A stretch of 64,000 nt of DNA from NCBI GenBank assembly GCA_964458645.1, contig CAYWJU010000007.1, forward strand, positions 22,079 through 86,078. Direction: 5' to 3'. Made by a program: the position numbers and the translations under genes. The stretch comes from DAORHV01 sp964458645 (GTDB lineage: Bacteria > Patescibacteriota > Gracilibacteria > Peribacterales > Peribacteraceae). Below, piece after piece: positions 1-8,640 of this stretch. Within the stretch, counting starts at the first letter, position 1, and each line of letters opens with the position of its first letter. The notes below the pieces were generated by a model. That model made no database searches, was not told the origin of the DNA, and saw only the letters and a program-made list of their open reading frames with translations.

Positions 1-1
1 G

Positions 2-637
2 GCTATCGCGCTGGCACTCCAGAGCATTGTGAAAGATATCGTCGGCTGGCTCATCATCATTCAGCGCAGGTATTACGCGCCGGGCGACCGTATTTCCATC
101 GGCCAGTTCACCGGCGACGTCATCGATATCGGCCCATTGCGCACGGCATTGTTGGAGGTCTCCTCCGCACTTCATCCCAATGTAACCGAGCGCACGGGCA
201 AAATGCTGTACTTCCCCAACTCTTTGATTTTAAGCCAAGAACTACTGAATTATCATGCCACTTCCGACTTCGTGAATGCAGAACTAAAAGTAACCGTGAC
301 ACATGACAGTGATTGGCGCAAAGCAGAGGAAATCCTGAAGAAATTGTTGGCAGAAGAAACCAAGGCATTTGCAGAAAAAGCACATCTGCAACAGAAGAAG
401 CGCACGGCACTCTTCTATTTGTCACGCAAAGTCGGCGAACCCGAAGTGCACTTGGATGCGGTGGAAAACGGCTTCCAATTTACGCTCGGATTCACCGTAC
501 CGATCGGGTTCCGTCGCGACGTGGTAACGCGACTGTGGCACAGCATGCTCGACAAGTTCACCGAGGCCGGCACCATCCAGATCGCCTTCAACACCGTGCG
601 CGTGATCGACAAAAAGGCATCGCCGCCATTGGCATGA
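2..637 (+). CDS. mscS: MscS-family mechanosensitive channel, C-terminal part
   Basis: The reading frame is open at the left edge, so only the end of the gene is present, about 211 residues. The first residues (AIALALQSIVKDIVGWLIII) match the pore helix TM3 of MscS channels. They are followed by the beta-domain signature with APGDRISIG and a G-D-V-I-D-I-G segment, then a mixed alpha/beta C-terminal domain. The family forms heptameric inner-membrane channels that open under membrane tension and release solutes during osmotic downshock. The stop is TGA, showing that TGA is not recoded here. The gene converges on polX with a 1-nt gap between the two stop codons. The family call is confident; the missing N-terminus prevents subfamily assignment. 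Confidence 0.88.
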   Translation, partial: AIALALQSIVKDIVGWLIIIQRRYYAPGDRISIGQFTGDVIDIGPLRTALLEVSSALHPNVTERTGKMLYFPNSLILSQELLNYHATSDFVNAELKVTVTHDSDWRKAEEILKKLLAEETKAFAEKAHLQQKKRTALFYLSRKVGEPEVHLDAVENGFQFTLGFTVPIGFRRDVVTRLWHSMLDKFTEAGTIQIAFNTVRVIDKKASPPLA

Positions 638-638
638 G

Positions 639-1613
639 CTATTCGGGTAGATCGCCGGTGCGCTCCTGCGGCACGATGAACGGTAGTCCGAGCGCTTTGT
701 AGATGTCCTCTTCCTCCGCGCTAGCAATCACGTTTTCGCCCTTGAGCAGCGCGTATTCATTCAGCTTCAACCCCTGAATAATGGCCAGTCGGCGCAACGA
801 GATGTTGTGCTCTTTGTCACCGGTGAAATACAAAAACGCACTGCCCCACTGCTGCAAGTCCACAACGCGAATATCCACGCGCAGTCCTGTCTTCAGGTTG
901 AACGCCAGGCGAGTGTTGCCCTGCGCCACGATGTTGTCCACAATGGGGATTTTCTTGATGACCTTGGCGATGCGTTCGCTGTGATCCTCGCCGGTTTTGG
1001 CATCGTCGAACGCAATGAGGATATCGATATCGCCGACGGTTTCCTTGCGGCGGCGGTACGAACCGGCGGCATCGCAGCGCACCACACCCTTGGCCGCACG
1101 CAACGCTTTCAGGAGCTTCTTCACATCGGGCTCGATCTGGGCCAGCGGATAGCGCTTCACGCGCTCGGTAACGTTGCGGGCATTGTTCAGAATCTTCTGC
1201 TCCATGACTTCGGAAAAGCGCGGTAACGTTCGAAGCTTGCCGCCCTCTGCCGCCTTGATGAGCGACGGAACATCGCTGATACCGAGCTCCTGCAACTGCT
1301 TCACACGCTTGGGGCCCAAGTCATCGATACGCATGAGGCCGGATGCTCCCCCACCCACTTCACTCCGTAACTCGGTAAGGAACGACATTTCGCCGGACTC
1401 GAAGAACTCCAAAATTTTCTTGGCGATGGCATCGCCGATGCCCGGTAACGCTTTCAGTTCCTTCTCCGTTTTCAGGGTGGCGACGTCCATGGAAAGACCT
1501 TCCACCGTCTGTGCGGCACGGCGGTACGCCGCCGGCTTGAATGCAACTCCTTGGTAATCCAGCAAGTCGGCGATTTCACGCAGCAGAGCTGCGATTTTCT
1601 CGTTGTTCTCCAT
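639..1613 (-). CDS. polX: DNA polymerase X family protein without PHP domain
   Basis: Family X polymerases fill short gaps in base-excision or end repair. The N-terminal third has the 8-kDa-like helix-hairpin-helix region (KALPGIGDAIAKKI near residue 45, then DDLGPKRVKQL). The nucleotidyltransferase motif is AGSYRRRKETVGDIDIL, giving GS plus the D-x-D pair, and the third catalytic Asp is in LRVDIRVV. A gap-filling palm follows (GSAFLYFTGDKEHNISLR). At about 324 residues it ends where bacterial PolX proteins usually continue into a PHP exonuclease domain, so it is the short form. I chose the ATG at 1613 because TATGCT lies 7 nt upstream in an extended -10 context. A GTG at 1637 with AGGA before it is the alternative start. 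Confidence 0.85.
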   Translation of the reverse strand: MENNEKIAALLREIADLLDYQGVAFKPAAYRRAAQTVEGLSMDVATLKTEKELKALPGIGDAIAKKILEFFESGEMSFLTELRSEVGGGASGLMRIDDLGPKRVKQLQELGISDVPSLIKAAEGGKLRTLPRFSEVMEQKILNNARNVTERVKRYPLAQIEPDVKKLLKALRAAKGVVRCDAAGSYRRRKETVGDIDILIAFDDAKTGEDHSERIAKVIKKIPIVDNIVAQGNTRLAFNLKTGLRVDIRVVDLQQWGSAFLYFTGDKEHNISLRRLAIIQGLKLNEYALLKGENVIASAEEEDIYKALGLPFIVPQERTGDLPE

Positions 1614-1656
1614 ACGCAAAAGCATACCAGACGCCACGACAATCCTTTTGCATGAC

Positions 1657-2091
1657 TTAGGCTGAAGCAGCGACGGCCTCGGCGTACTTTTCGAGCAAGC
1701 GCTTCAGTTCGGCTTTCTCGGATGCACTGAACACGGAACAGCAGTGACTGGCACGCTCGGATAACGCCTGCTTCGCCTGCGTACTCAGCTTACGACCTTT
1801 GGGTGTGAGCGTGAGCTCTGCACGACGACGGTCCTCGGTGGACTGCACGCGCTCAACCACACCCTTCTTTTCCAGAAGATCGATGATCTGGCTGATGTTT
1901 CCGCACGAACAACACAACACTTTGCTGAGGTGTGAAACCGTGGCGCGTCCGCCGCTTAACTCCAGCAAAACCATGGACTGACAATGACTGATGTCCATGC
2001 CGTCCAGAGCGGCGTTCAGCTGACGGTCGAGCGTGTTGGCGGCGCTCTTAATGGCGTTGCAAAGGCAAAGGCAGGCATCCATGTGTGCCAT
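1657..2091 (-). CDS. MarR-family transcriptional regulator, Cys-rich
   Basis: A 144-residue winged-helix protein of normal MarR length. The recognition region (ATVSHLSKVLCCSCGNISQIIDLLEKKG) and the wing (STEDRRRAELTLTPKG) are clear. MarR dimers bind palindromic operators and usually release DNA on ligand binding or thiol oxidation. Unusual here is the number of cysteines: C-L-C-L-C near the N-terminus, CCSC within the recognition helix region, and a CC pair late in the protein. This suggests redox or metal sensing, which is inference only. No target gene is evident; the upstream minus-strand gene at 2148-3395 is the nearest candidate. TTATACT lies about 35 nt upstream of the start. Confidence 0.85.
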   Translation of the reverse strand: MAHMDACLCLCNAIKSAANTLDRQLNAALDGMDISHCQSMVLLELSGGRATVSHLSKVLCCSCGNISQIIDLLEKKGVVERVQSTEDRRRAELTLTPKGRKLSTQAKQALSERASHCCSVFSASEKAELKRLLEKYAEAVAASA

Positions 2092-2147
2092 AGTAACATA
2101 TCATCGACCAAAGAAGCTGATGCAAGTATAAGGCGGTCGGCCTGTGG

Positions 2148-3395
2148 CTATACCTGCTGAGACTGGTTCCGCAGAAAATCGGCATACCCATCGACAAGAT
2201 CGGGCGCATCCGCCTGCATTGCAAGCGCAGATGATAGCGCGTGCGCGCAGAGATACTGGGTATAACTCACCGCTCCGTTTTTTTCTTCCCATACCGCTAC
2301 TCCATAGCGCTGTTCCGCAGCGTTCGGTTCACGGGCAACCGACACGCCAGGCGTCTCCACCGCTACTGCCGCCGGGTGATGACCCTGTCCAATCGGATGT
2401 TGCTTCATGTAATTCTCAAGAACCGCCTGTGCTGCTGCGAGCTGCGACTGCGGCGCATAGAACACCATATTGTCGAAGCGGGCGGCAACAATACGCGGGT
2501 TCATTGCCTTCCCGTCTCTCAGACGGACGCCTGCGGCGCTGAGTGCGTCACAGATGGCGAAGAAATGCTCCGGTACGCTCTCCGCAAACGCTGGATCTAT
2601 GGTGACATAGACCCGGAATAAGCCCTCTTCTTTCGCAACCTTACGATCTTCTGCAGCACCTTTGTAGTGTACGAGAAAGCCATCATTCGGGTCACAGAGA
2701 ACGGCGGCTTGCGTATCGGGAACATCAACCAACGCCACTATGTCGCCGTTCTGCGTGCGAAATTCATCGACACCCAACACACGCACGGAAGAATCCGGCG
2801 ACCAACGTGCCCGTGCAGCCTGCAAAATTCCGTCTGACAACGCCGCACCGGTTGCCCGCCACTCTTTCCGCCCGACGATTTCGCTGGTTCGCTGTGAAGC
2901 CGACGCATACAGCGATTCCAGTGTTTTCTTTTTCAGCTGGCGCGGAAGAGAGACGGTCATGGCGAATAACGAATCATGGTCCTTTTTGCCCCGTGCAGCC
3001 TCGAACTTCCGCATCAATTCGGGGTCGACCTTGCATTGCCTGGCCATCTCCATGCATCGCTCCGCTTCGCCCGGCAACAATGCAGGAATTTCCCGCGAGT
3101 CATCGGGTGCCTGAGATTCGGATGCAAGCGGTGCACGAAGCCTCTTCTTCAGCTTCTCACGCTGGGCCTCGGTAATCTCGTTCGTTCTGGCGTCGCCGAT
3201 GCCCAATTCTCCCGCTTCTACTTCAAGCGCATCCGCGAGCATTTCGAGGATATACAAAGACTCTTGGGCGATAGTCACATCCACTGGGCTGCCAATGCCT
3301 GCACTCGCGCGGTCTATTCGTGCAGCAATATCGGCGGCATCGCCTAAGCGATGATGCTCGGCAAGAATCGAATCGAGTGTGTATTTGGTACTCAT
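2148..3395 (-). CDS. Unknown protein with possible HopA1-like domain
   Basis: About 415 residues with no signal peptide or membrane segment. The N-terminal half is helical and rich in Lys/Glu. The C-terminal half contains an alpha/beta region, LFRVYVTIDPAFAESVPEHF followed by R-F-D-N-M-V-F-Y and a 20-residue helix. This resembles the pattern of the T3SS effector HopA1 family, also found in non-pathogenic bacteria, but the match is from memory and weak. I chose the ATG at 3395 because AAGAGGA sits 5 nt before it and a TGCTATACT -10 lies just upstream. The longer frame starting at 3419 would run through that promoter. Function unknown. Confidence 0.6.
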   Translation of the reverse strand: MSTKYTLDSILAEHHRLGDAADIAARIDRASAGIGSPVDVTIAQESLYILEMLADALEVEAGELGIGDARTNEITEAQREKLKKRLRAPLASESQAPDDSREIPALLPGEAERCMEMARQCKVDPELMRKFEAARGKKDHDSLFAMTVSLPRQLKKKTLESLYASASQRTSEIVGRKEWRATGAALSDGILQAARARWSPDSSVRVLGVDEFRTQNGDIVALVDVPDTQAAVLCDPNDGFLVHYKGAAEDRKVAKEEGLFRVYVTIDPAFAESVPEHFFAICDALSAAGVRLRDGKAMNPRIVAARFDNMVFYAPQSQLAAAQAVLENYMKQHPIGQGHHPAAVAVETPGVSVAREPNAAEQRYGVAVWEEKNGAVSYTQYLCAHALSSALAMQADAPDLVDGYADFLRNQSQQV

Positions 3396-3499
3396 AGTTT
3401 TCCTCTTAGTATAGCACAATCATCCCGATGACTGAAGTGTGCGGAGGCAGCCACATCTGCCTACTGGCTGCTCCGTGTCCTCTTCTGTATCCTTCGTCC

Positions 3500-4546
3500 A
3501 TGCCCGCCCCCAAGAAGATTTCGTACAAAGACGCCGGTGTCGATATTTCCAATGCCGACCAAACCAAGCGCGAAATGAGCGCTTCGCTGAAGACGGACAA
3601 CCCGCTGGTGCTGAACGCGTTCGGCGCGTTCGCCTCGCTGGTCGACGGCAAGTTCGAGGGCTACGACCATCCGGTGCTGGTCTGCAAGACCGAAGAACCC
3701 GGCAGCAAGCAATTGCTCGCGTTCCAGCACAAGCGTGTAGAAGGCATTTGCTTCGACATGATCAACCATTTGATCAACGACGTGATCGTCATGGGCGCCA
3801 AGCCGCTGTTCATTCAGGACCTGATCGTGTGCGGCAAAATGGAGCGTGAAGTCATCAAGCAATTGGTCGACGGCATTTCGAAGGCATGCAAAAAGGAAGG
3901 CTGCGTGCTGACCGGCGGAGAAACCTCGGAGCAACCGGGCGTGCTGCAGCCGGGTACGTATGTACTGGGCGCCAGCGCGATCGGCGTAGTGGAGAAGAGC
4001 AAGATTGTGGACGGCAAAGCCATTCGCCCCGGCGACACGGTGTTGGCGGTGGCCAGTTCAGGACTGCATACCAACGGCTACACACTGGTTCGCGCATTGC
4101 TGAAACAAAAGCCCGAACTCGCAACGAGCGACGTGGAGGGCGTTACGTTCCTGGACGCCATTTTGGAACCGCACCGTTGCTACTACATGGCCCTGAAGGA
4201 CCTGTTCGATGACGCCGGGTTGCACGGCATGGCACACATTACCGGCGGCGGTGTGCCCGGCAACTTGAACCGCGTTCTGCCCGAGGGCGTGGACGCCAAG
4301 ATCGATGCGGCGAAGATCAAGATTCTGCCGGTGTTCAAAGCCGTACAACGCGAGAGCGGCAACGATGACGCCGACATGATCCGCACCTTCAACCTGGGTG
4401 TAGGAATCACGTTGGTGGTGGACCCGGCATTCGCCGACAAAGCCATGGCGCACCTGAAAAAGCACGCGATGGACTGCTACCCCATCGGAACGATTGTGGG
4501 AGGCGGCTCCCAGGAGGTGCACATGGAGGGAAAGCTGGCTTGGTAG
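3500..4546 (+). CDS. purM: Phosphoribosylformylglycinamidine cyclo-ligase-like protein (PurM family)
   Basis: PurM converts FGAM and ATP to AIR, the fifth step of purine synthesis. Family motifs: YKDAGVDI at the N-terminus, NDVIVMGAKPLFIQDL, GGETSEQPG, SSGLHTNGYTLVR and HITGGGVPGNLNR. The length, 348 residues, is normal. Oddly, the ATP-loop motif normally read as TDGVGTK is replaced by TEEPGSK, so it may be a divergent subgroup or have an altered substrate. The start at 3500 is chosen because the motif region begins right after it and TATCCT lies 6 nt upstream; the longer frame from 3428 lacks conserved sequence. PurE is the only other purine gene in the window (19473-19925) and is unlinked. 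Confidence 0.8.
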   Translation: MPAPKKISYKDAGVDISNADQTKREMSASLKTDNPLVLNAFGAFASLVDGKFEGYDHPVLVCKTEEPGSKQLLAFQHKRVEGICFDMINHLINDVIVMGAKPLFIQDLIVCGKMEREVIKQLVDGISKACKKEGCVLTGGETSEQPGVLQPGTYVLGASAIGVVEKSKIVDGKAIRPGDTVLAVASSGLHTNGYTLVRALLKQKPELATSDVEGVTFLDAILEPHRCYYMALKDLFDDAGLHGMAHITGGGVPGNLNRVLPEGVDAKIDAAKIKILPVFKAVQRESGNDDADMIRTFNLGVGITLVVDPAFADKAMAHLKKHAMDCYPIGTIVGGGSQEVHMEGKLAW

Positions 4547-4561
4547 AGCCTTTTCCCATCA

Positions 4562-4590
4562 TTGTAAAAAATGTGTTTTTGTAGTATAAT
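4562..4590 (+). promoter_or_regulatory. Strong sigma-70-like promoter for 4603-5994
   Basis: TTGTAA at 4562-4567 and TATAAT at 4585-4590 are separated by exactly 17 nt, with TAG directly before the -10. The ATG at 4603 is 12 nt downstream, so the predicted leader is only a few nucleotides long. Confidence 0.8.
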
Positions 4591-4602
4591 AGTAAGGAAA
4601 AT

Positions 4603-4968
4603 ATGACAAAGAAACACAAACGCTTCACCGGCCCGCAAGTGCTGAAAGTAGAGCAGCTCTCCGGCTTGGATGCCAGCATCCGGGAGTTCTTCAATGATTT
4701 CATGCGATGTGTCGAACCGGATCTGATGACCTCTAATGTCCCGCTGCTGGACGCAAAGTATGCGAATGAAACCGAGGAAAGCAGGAACGAGCGCTCCATG
4801 CGGTACAACCATGCCTACAACTTGTTCATGGCCACGTTCACATTCACCGTGCAGCAGTGGCAATCGGACATTGAGCACTACCGCAAGCAGGCACTGGCAA
4901 ACGACGCCGTGCAAGCCGAGGCCGCAGACAAGGCCAAGGCTGCAGAAGTCGCCGCATCCTTGAGCTAG
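4603..4968 (+). CDS. Hypothetical helical protein, 121 aa
   Basis: A soluble, mostly helical protein with a basic start (MTKKHKRFTG) and an Ala/Lys-rich tail. I recognise no domain. It lies directly behind a near-consensus promoter and is followed after 3 nt by the next ORF (4972-5994), so the two are likely co-transcribed. Position and reading frame support a real gene, but no function can be assigned. Confidence 0.7.
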   Translation: MTKKHKRFTGPQVLKVEQLSGLDASIREFFNDFMRCVEPDLMTSNVPLLDAKYANETEESRNERSMRYNHAYNLFMATFTFTVQQWQSDIEHYRKQALANDAVQAEAADKAKAAEVAASLS

Positions 4969-4971
4969 CCC

Positions 4972-5994
4972 ATGCCGCCAAACACACTCGCCACCCACCT
5001 GAACAACATCCACTACCACGGAAACGTGGTACATGGACCGCGGTTCTTTCCCCAGGGAAACGTGGGCTTCAATGTGTGGTCGCCGTCTCGACCCGGCATG
5101 AACCATGCTTGGCATATCAATAATCTGCACAACGGTCGTGGATGGGGCTTGAACGGCTACCCGGGATGGCCCAGTTCACGCCAGTATCCGACGTTGCTTG
5201 AATCGGCATTGCGCAATCCGAACAAGTACAATGTTCTGCCGTTTCAGCGTCACTTGCTCGGCAACGCTGAAGCATCGATGCAGGCAGTCTATGCTAGAAT
5301 GCGCAGCGGTCCGAGCGGGAATATCTTCCAGAATGCACCGCAACTTGCCAGTTGGCAGCGCTACCGTGGCGGAAGCCCGGCATCCAGCCACTTCGCAAGC
5401 TTCACGCCGCCGAGCGCCGCCGAACAATTGGGCCTCATGCGACGCAGAACGCCGAACCAAGGACCCGGCCAGTTTCCCTTTGCTGCAGGCGGCGGAATAG
5501 ATGCGCCGTTCGACTCTTCGCTCAACGGTCTTCCGCGCAGCACATTGCAGCGTGTCGGCGATGCCATCGGCGGACTGTTTGGTCGCCGCAGCTCCGAACC
5601 CATTGCACAAGCGCCCGGCTTTCCGGCTGCCCCACGCAGCACGCCAACCGTTCGCTCGTTTCCCGGCTCCGCTCCCATCGGTCCGTTCAATCGCAATGTG
5701 CCGGAAGGACGTGAGCATGGCGAAGCCCGCTCGATGCTCCTGGCACTACGCGGCGACATACAAACATTCATCGCACAGCATTCGCCCATGCTTCCCGCAA
5801 CCGATCGCACGCTTGGCGTACTCGTCGCGTCCATCGATGCTTCACTGAACAGTCCCACGCTCAACCGCAACCATGCGCTCAGCGCACAAATGTTCTTCCA
5901 GAGCATTGTGGATATGGACGCGCGCGCTCGTGCCGACCGCAACGGCGGACGCACCGACGAACCGGCCGAGTCGCCGACGGAGACGGAAATCTAG
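4972..5994 (+). CDS. Hypothetical low-complexity protein, 340 aa
   Basis: Second gene of a two-gene unit. The protein is rich in Gly, Pro, Asn, Arg and Ser, and the first 60 residues have many His, Asn, Trp and Gly (repeated N-G/P-G/W turns). The middle looks disordered, and the last about 90 residues are helical (ARSMLLALRGDIQTFIAQHS). No signal peptide or known motif was found. The reading frame ends 2 nt before the convergent ftsE stop. It could be a structural or scaffold protein together with the 121-aa partner; this is a guess from composition. Confidence 0.6.
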   Translation: MPPNTLATHLNNIHYHGNVVHGPRFFPQGNVGFNVWSPSRPGMNHAWHINNLHNGRGWGLNGYPGWPSSRQYPTLLESALRNPNKYNVLPFQRHLLGNAEASMQAVYARMRSGPSGNIFQNAPQLASWQRYRGGSPASSHFASFTPPSAAEQLGLMRRRTPNQGPGQFPFAAGGGIDAPFDSSLNGLPRSTLQRVGDAIGGLFGRRSSEPIAQAPGFPAAPRSTPTVRSFPGSAPIGPFNRNVPEGREHGEARSMLLALRGDIQTFIAQHSPMLPATDRTLGVLVASIDASLNSPTLNRNHALSAQMFFQSIVDMDARARADRNGGRTDEPAESPTETEI

Positions 5995-5996
5995 CC

Positions 5997-6890
5997 CTAC
6001 TCACCAATGGCAATGGGCTTTACGTGCCCCGACGATGACGATTGTTGTTCGGCCGACTTTTTCGACGTGCGCTTCGGACCGGAATTCAACTCGGTTTCGG
6101 CAGCAGTGATGTTCACCGGCGCGGCGGCCTCCTCGGGTTCGGCAGCGGCGGATTCAGGTGGCGCAGCCTCGAAAATCTGGTGCTTGCGCGTGTGTGCGCC
6201 GACCGCTGTAGGAGTAAATTCGGTATAGCCGCCGACTGCATCGCGCACCAATTTGCCATTCTCCAAACGCAAGACTCTTGTCTGTAGTGCATCGACAATC
6301 GCCTGATCGTGCGTGGCAAGGATGACCGTCACCCCTTCCGCATGAATGGCCTTCAGGAGCTCGAGTAATTCCAGCGACTGCACGGGATCGATGTTGCCGG
6401 TAGGTTCGTCGGCAATCAGGATAATGGGCTGGTGCACGACGGCACGCGCCAATGCTGCACGCGCCTGCTCACCGCCCGAAAGCTCGCGTGGGAACGCATC
6501 GGAACAATCATCCAAACCGAGTGCCTCCAATATTTCGGGTACGCGCGCCTCGATAAGTTCATCGGGGTCGCCGCACACCTCCATGGCGAATGCTACGTTC
6601 TCCTCAACGGTAAGGTGCTGCAGCAGGCGGTAATCCTGAAACATGACGCCGGTACGACGGCGGTAGAGCTGCAACACCGCAGGCGGAAGCTTGGCCAAAT
6701 CCACACCGTCGATTTCGACCGTGCCTTCGGTAGGCGTCATGGCACGGACCAGCATTTGCACGACGGTCGACTTCCCCGCTCCGCTGGGTCCGGTAATGCA
6801 TACGAACTCGCCAGGATCGATGGAAAAACTCACCTTGTCCAACACCGTGCGTCCTTCGAAAGACTTGGTGACGTTTTGAAACGAGATCAT
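5997..6890 (-). CDS. ftsE: FtsE-like ABC transporter ATP-binding protein
   Basis: ATPase of the FtsE type, which with FtsX links divisome activity to peptidoglycan hydrolases. Walker A is GPSGAGKST, the Q-loop lies in MFQDYRLL, the signature is LSGGEQARAALARA, Walker B is ILIADEPTGNID, and the H-loop is in ATHD. The core of about 220 residues matches FtsE. A C-terminal tail of about 75 residues, rich in Ala, Glu and Ser, is extra. FtsX is not adjacent, so a generic export ATPase is possible. The start is supported by TATCCT 7 nt upstream of the ATG, predicting a leaderless mRNA. Confidence 0.8.
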   Translation of the reverse strand: MISFQNVTKSFEGRTVLDKVSFSIDPGEFVCITGPSGAGKSTVVQMLVRAMTPTEGTVEIDGVDLAKLPPAVLQLYRRRTGVMFQDYRLLQHLTVEENVAFAMEVCGDPDELIEARVPEILEALGLDDCSDAFPRELSGGEQARAALARAVVHQPIILIADEPTGNIDPVQSLELLELLKAIHAEGVTVILATHDQAIVDALQTRVLRLENGKLVRDAVGGYTEFTPTAVGAHTRKHQIFEAAPPESAAAEPEEAAAPVNITAAETELNSGPKRTSKKSAEQQSSSSGHVKPIAIGE

Positions 6891-6963
6891 GGACCTCAGG
6901 ATAGCCCATTCGGGCCTGCGAAAAAGTTGACTGCCGGCAAATTTGGCATGCAGTCGCGGAGAC

Positions 6964-7557
6964 CTAATTACCGCACAAGATGTACACCTCGCGGCTGCGG
7001 TCGCGGCTGGCCTGCACGGTCAGCAGCTTGAAACGCTTGAATGTGCTCTTACACAGCTGCGTGAATTCATCGAAGTCGGCACCGCGGAAAACCTTCATGA
7101 CCACTGTGCCGCCACGCTTCAGCCAACGCTGAGCAATTGCCAACACTTGTTGATTGAGCTCGATACTGCGCCATTGATCCACGTCTTTAATGCCGGTGGT
7201 ATTGGGCGCCAAGTCCGAGATGATGAGATCGACGTTGGTCCATCCTTCTCCGGAGATAATGCCGCCCATCTGCTTGAAATCGAACACGTCGGCGACGAAC
7301 GTGCGCACATTCTCGCCAATGCCGCCCTTAATGGGCGTGAGGTCCAAACCGATGACCTTCCCGGCCGGACCGACCCGCTGGCTGGCGTACTGGAGCCAGC
7401 TGCCCGGTGCCGCACCGATATCGAGCACCTTCATGCCGGGCTGGAAGAGATGGAACTTCACGTCGAGTTCGACGAGCTTGTACACCGACCGCGCACGGTA
7501 CCCCTCGCGGGTGGCGCGCTGCGACCATTTGTCGTTGGGTTGGTAGGGCTTTGGCAT
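6964..7557 (-). CDS. rlmE: 23S rRNA 2'-O-ribose methyltransferase RlmE/FtsJ
   Basis: RlmE methylates U2552 in the A-loop of 23S rRNA using AdoMet. The 197-residue length is typical. It has the RrmJ start (DKWSQRATREGYRARSVYKL), the AdoMet motif LDIGAAPGSW, the second acidic motif VIGLDL, and the catalytic K-D-K-E set: Lys in SVYKL, Asp in ISDLAPN, Lys in VVMKVFRG and Glu in SREVYIL. TACAAT lies 10 nt before the ATG. It is a single gene, divergent from the small ORF at 7735. Confidence 0.93.
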   Translation of the reverse strand: MPKPYQPNDKWSQRATREGYRARSVYKLVELDVKFHLFQPGMKVLDIGAAPGSWLQYASQRVGPAGKVIGLDLTPIKGGIGENVRTFVADVFDFKQMGGIISGEGWTNVDLIISDLAPNTTGIKDVDQWRSIELNQQVLAIAQRWLKRGGTVVMKVFRGADFDEFTQLCKSTFKRFKLLTVQASRDRSREVYILCGN

Positions 7558-7653
7558 GACGCCGCGTATTGTAGCCGCTTTATCAAAACCCTGCCGAAAG
7601 AGCTTTCCATGGAAACCAAACCCGACTTCGCCACAGTCTCAGCCGGCCCACAA

Positions 7654-7681
7654 GTGACAAACTGACTTCCGCGCTTATACT
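7654..7681 (+). promoter_or_regulatory. Possible promoter for the 31-aa ORF
   Basis: GTGACA at 7654-7659 and TATACT at 7676-7681 are separated by 16 nt on the plus strand. The only plus-strand reading frame behind it is the short ORF at 7735. Moderate support. Confidence 0.45.
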
Positions 7682-7734
7682 GCCGATCCGGCGTTTCCAG
7701 AACGAGTGGGCTTATCCGTTTACTCCCAGTCCCT

Positions 7735-7830
7735 ATGCGCTTCTCCCGCACCCTGAAGATCTCTCCGTTCCTGGTGGTGGCACTCTCGTGCCTGGTGATT
7801 GTGATCTCGACCCTGGCCCGCTCCTACTAA
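7735..7830 (+). CDS. Putative small membrane protein, 31 aa
   Basis: The ORF encodes a basic N-terminus (MRFSRTLKIS), one hydrophobic segment of about 17 residues (PFLVVALSCLVIVIS), and a short tail ending RSY. It sits behind a plausible promoter. Its TAA stop overlaps the TAG stop of the convergent rsmG by 2 nt, a tight arrangement that favours a real gene over chance. It has no Shine-Dalgarno. Function unknown; a single-pass small membrane protein is the most that can be said. Confidence 0.45.
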   Translation: MRFSRTLKISPFLVVALSCLVIVISTLARSY

Positions 7831-8534
7831 ACTTCCTCGGGCGCACCCAGCGGCTTGTGTTTCGGCACCCCGACTTCGCGCGGATACTCGTTCGGCGTAG
7901 GCGCCACTTTCTCGAACACGAGCAAGGTGCGCTGACCCCAATCGCCGGGCAAATCGTAGGTGTAACTTTCGATAAGCTTGGCCCGCAGCTCCTTGGTAGC
8001 GGCGGTGGACATGCGCAGTTCATCGGCGATGTGCTTGCTCTTCCACAGCACGCAACGACCATGCACTTTCAGAAACGGAATCATGTATTCGAGCAGCACC
8101 GAGATGGGCGCCACCGCGCGGGCGGTGACCACGTCGTACATGCCACGGAACTCGGGTGCCTGGGCCAATCGCTCGCTACGCTGGCAAATAAGTTCCACGT
8201 TTTTCAGATTCATACCGGTGACGATGCGTTGCACGGCGTCCACCTTCTTTTGCACGGCATCCACACCCACGCACTTGGCATTCGGCAATACGATGGACAG
8301 CGGCAACAACGGAAAACCTCCACCGGTGCCCAAATCCAACAGGCGCACGGGTTGCTCTTCCCAGTTGCGGCCCAGTACGGTCTCGGCGATAGACAAGAAG
8401 GAAATCGAATCCAGCACGTTGCCGATCCAGCAGTGCTCGTCGGTACGGAACGCGGATAGGTTCAGTTTTTTGTTTTCAATTAAAAAAGCGGTGACCAGTT
8501 CTTTGAGCCGTTGTTCTCGGAGCGGAGTGATCAT
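7827..8534 (-). CDS. rsmG: 16S rRNA (guanine527-N7)-methyltransferase RsmG
   Basis: RsmG (GidB) methylates G527 in 16S rRNA. Hallmarks are N-L-N-L-S-A near the N-terminus (family: kxnLta), H-x-x-D in NVLDS, the AdoMet motif LLDLGTGGGFP-L, VDAVQKKV, and DVVTARAVAP. About 235 residues is normal. The ATG at 8534 begins the conserved region and has TACAAT 11 nt upstream. The longer frame to 8642 would overlap pyrE. The gene diverges from pyrE. Confidence 0.92.
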   Translation of the reverse strand: MITPLREQRLKELVTAFLIENKKLNLSAFRTDEHCWIGNVLDSISFLSIAETVLGRNWEEQPVRLLDLGTGGGFPLLPLSIVLPNAKCVGVDAVQKKVDAVQRIVTGMNLKNVELICQRSERLAQAPEFRGMYDVVTARAVAPISVLLEYMIPFLKVHGRCVLWKSKHIADELRMSTAATKELRAKLIESYTYDLPGDWGQRTLLVFEKVAPTPNEYPREVGVPKHKPLGAPEEV

Positions 8535-8640
8535 GGAGCCGCGCCATTGTACACAAGGATGATCGGCGGATGTTGCACTTCCATGGAAGCGCAAGTCCGT
8601 GCGCTTGTCGGCGCATACGGAGAAGTGGTAGCGTCTGGTC

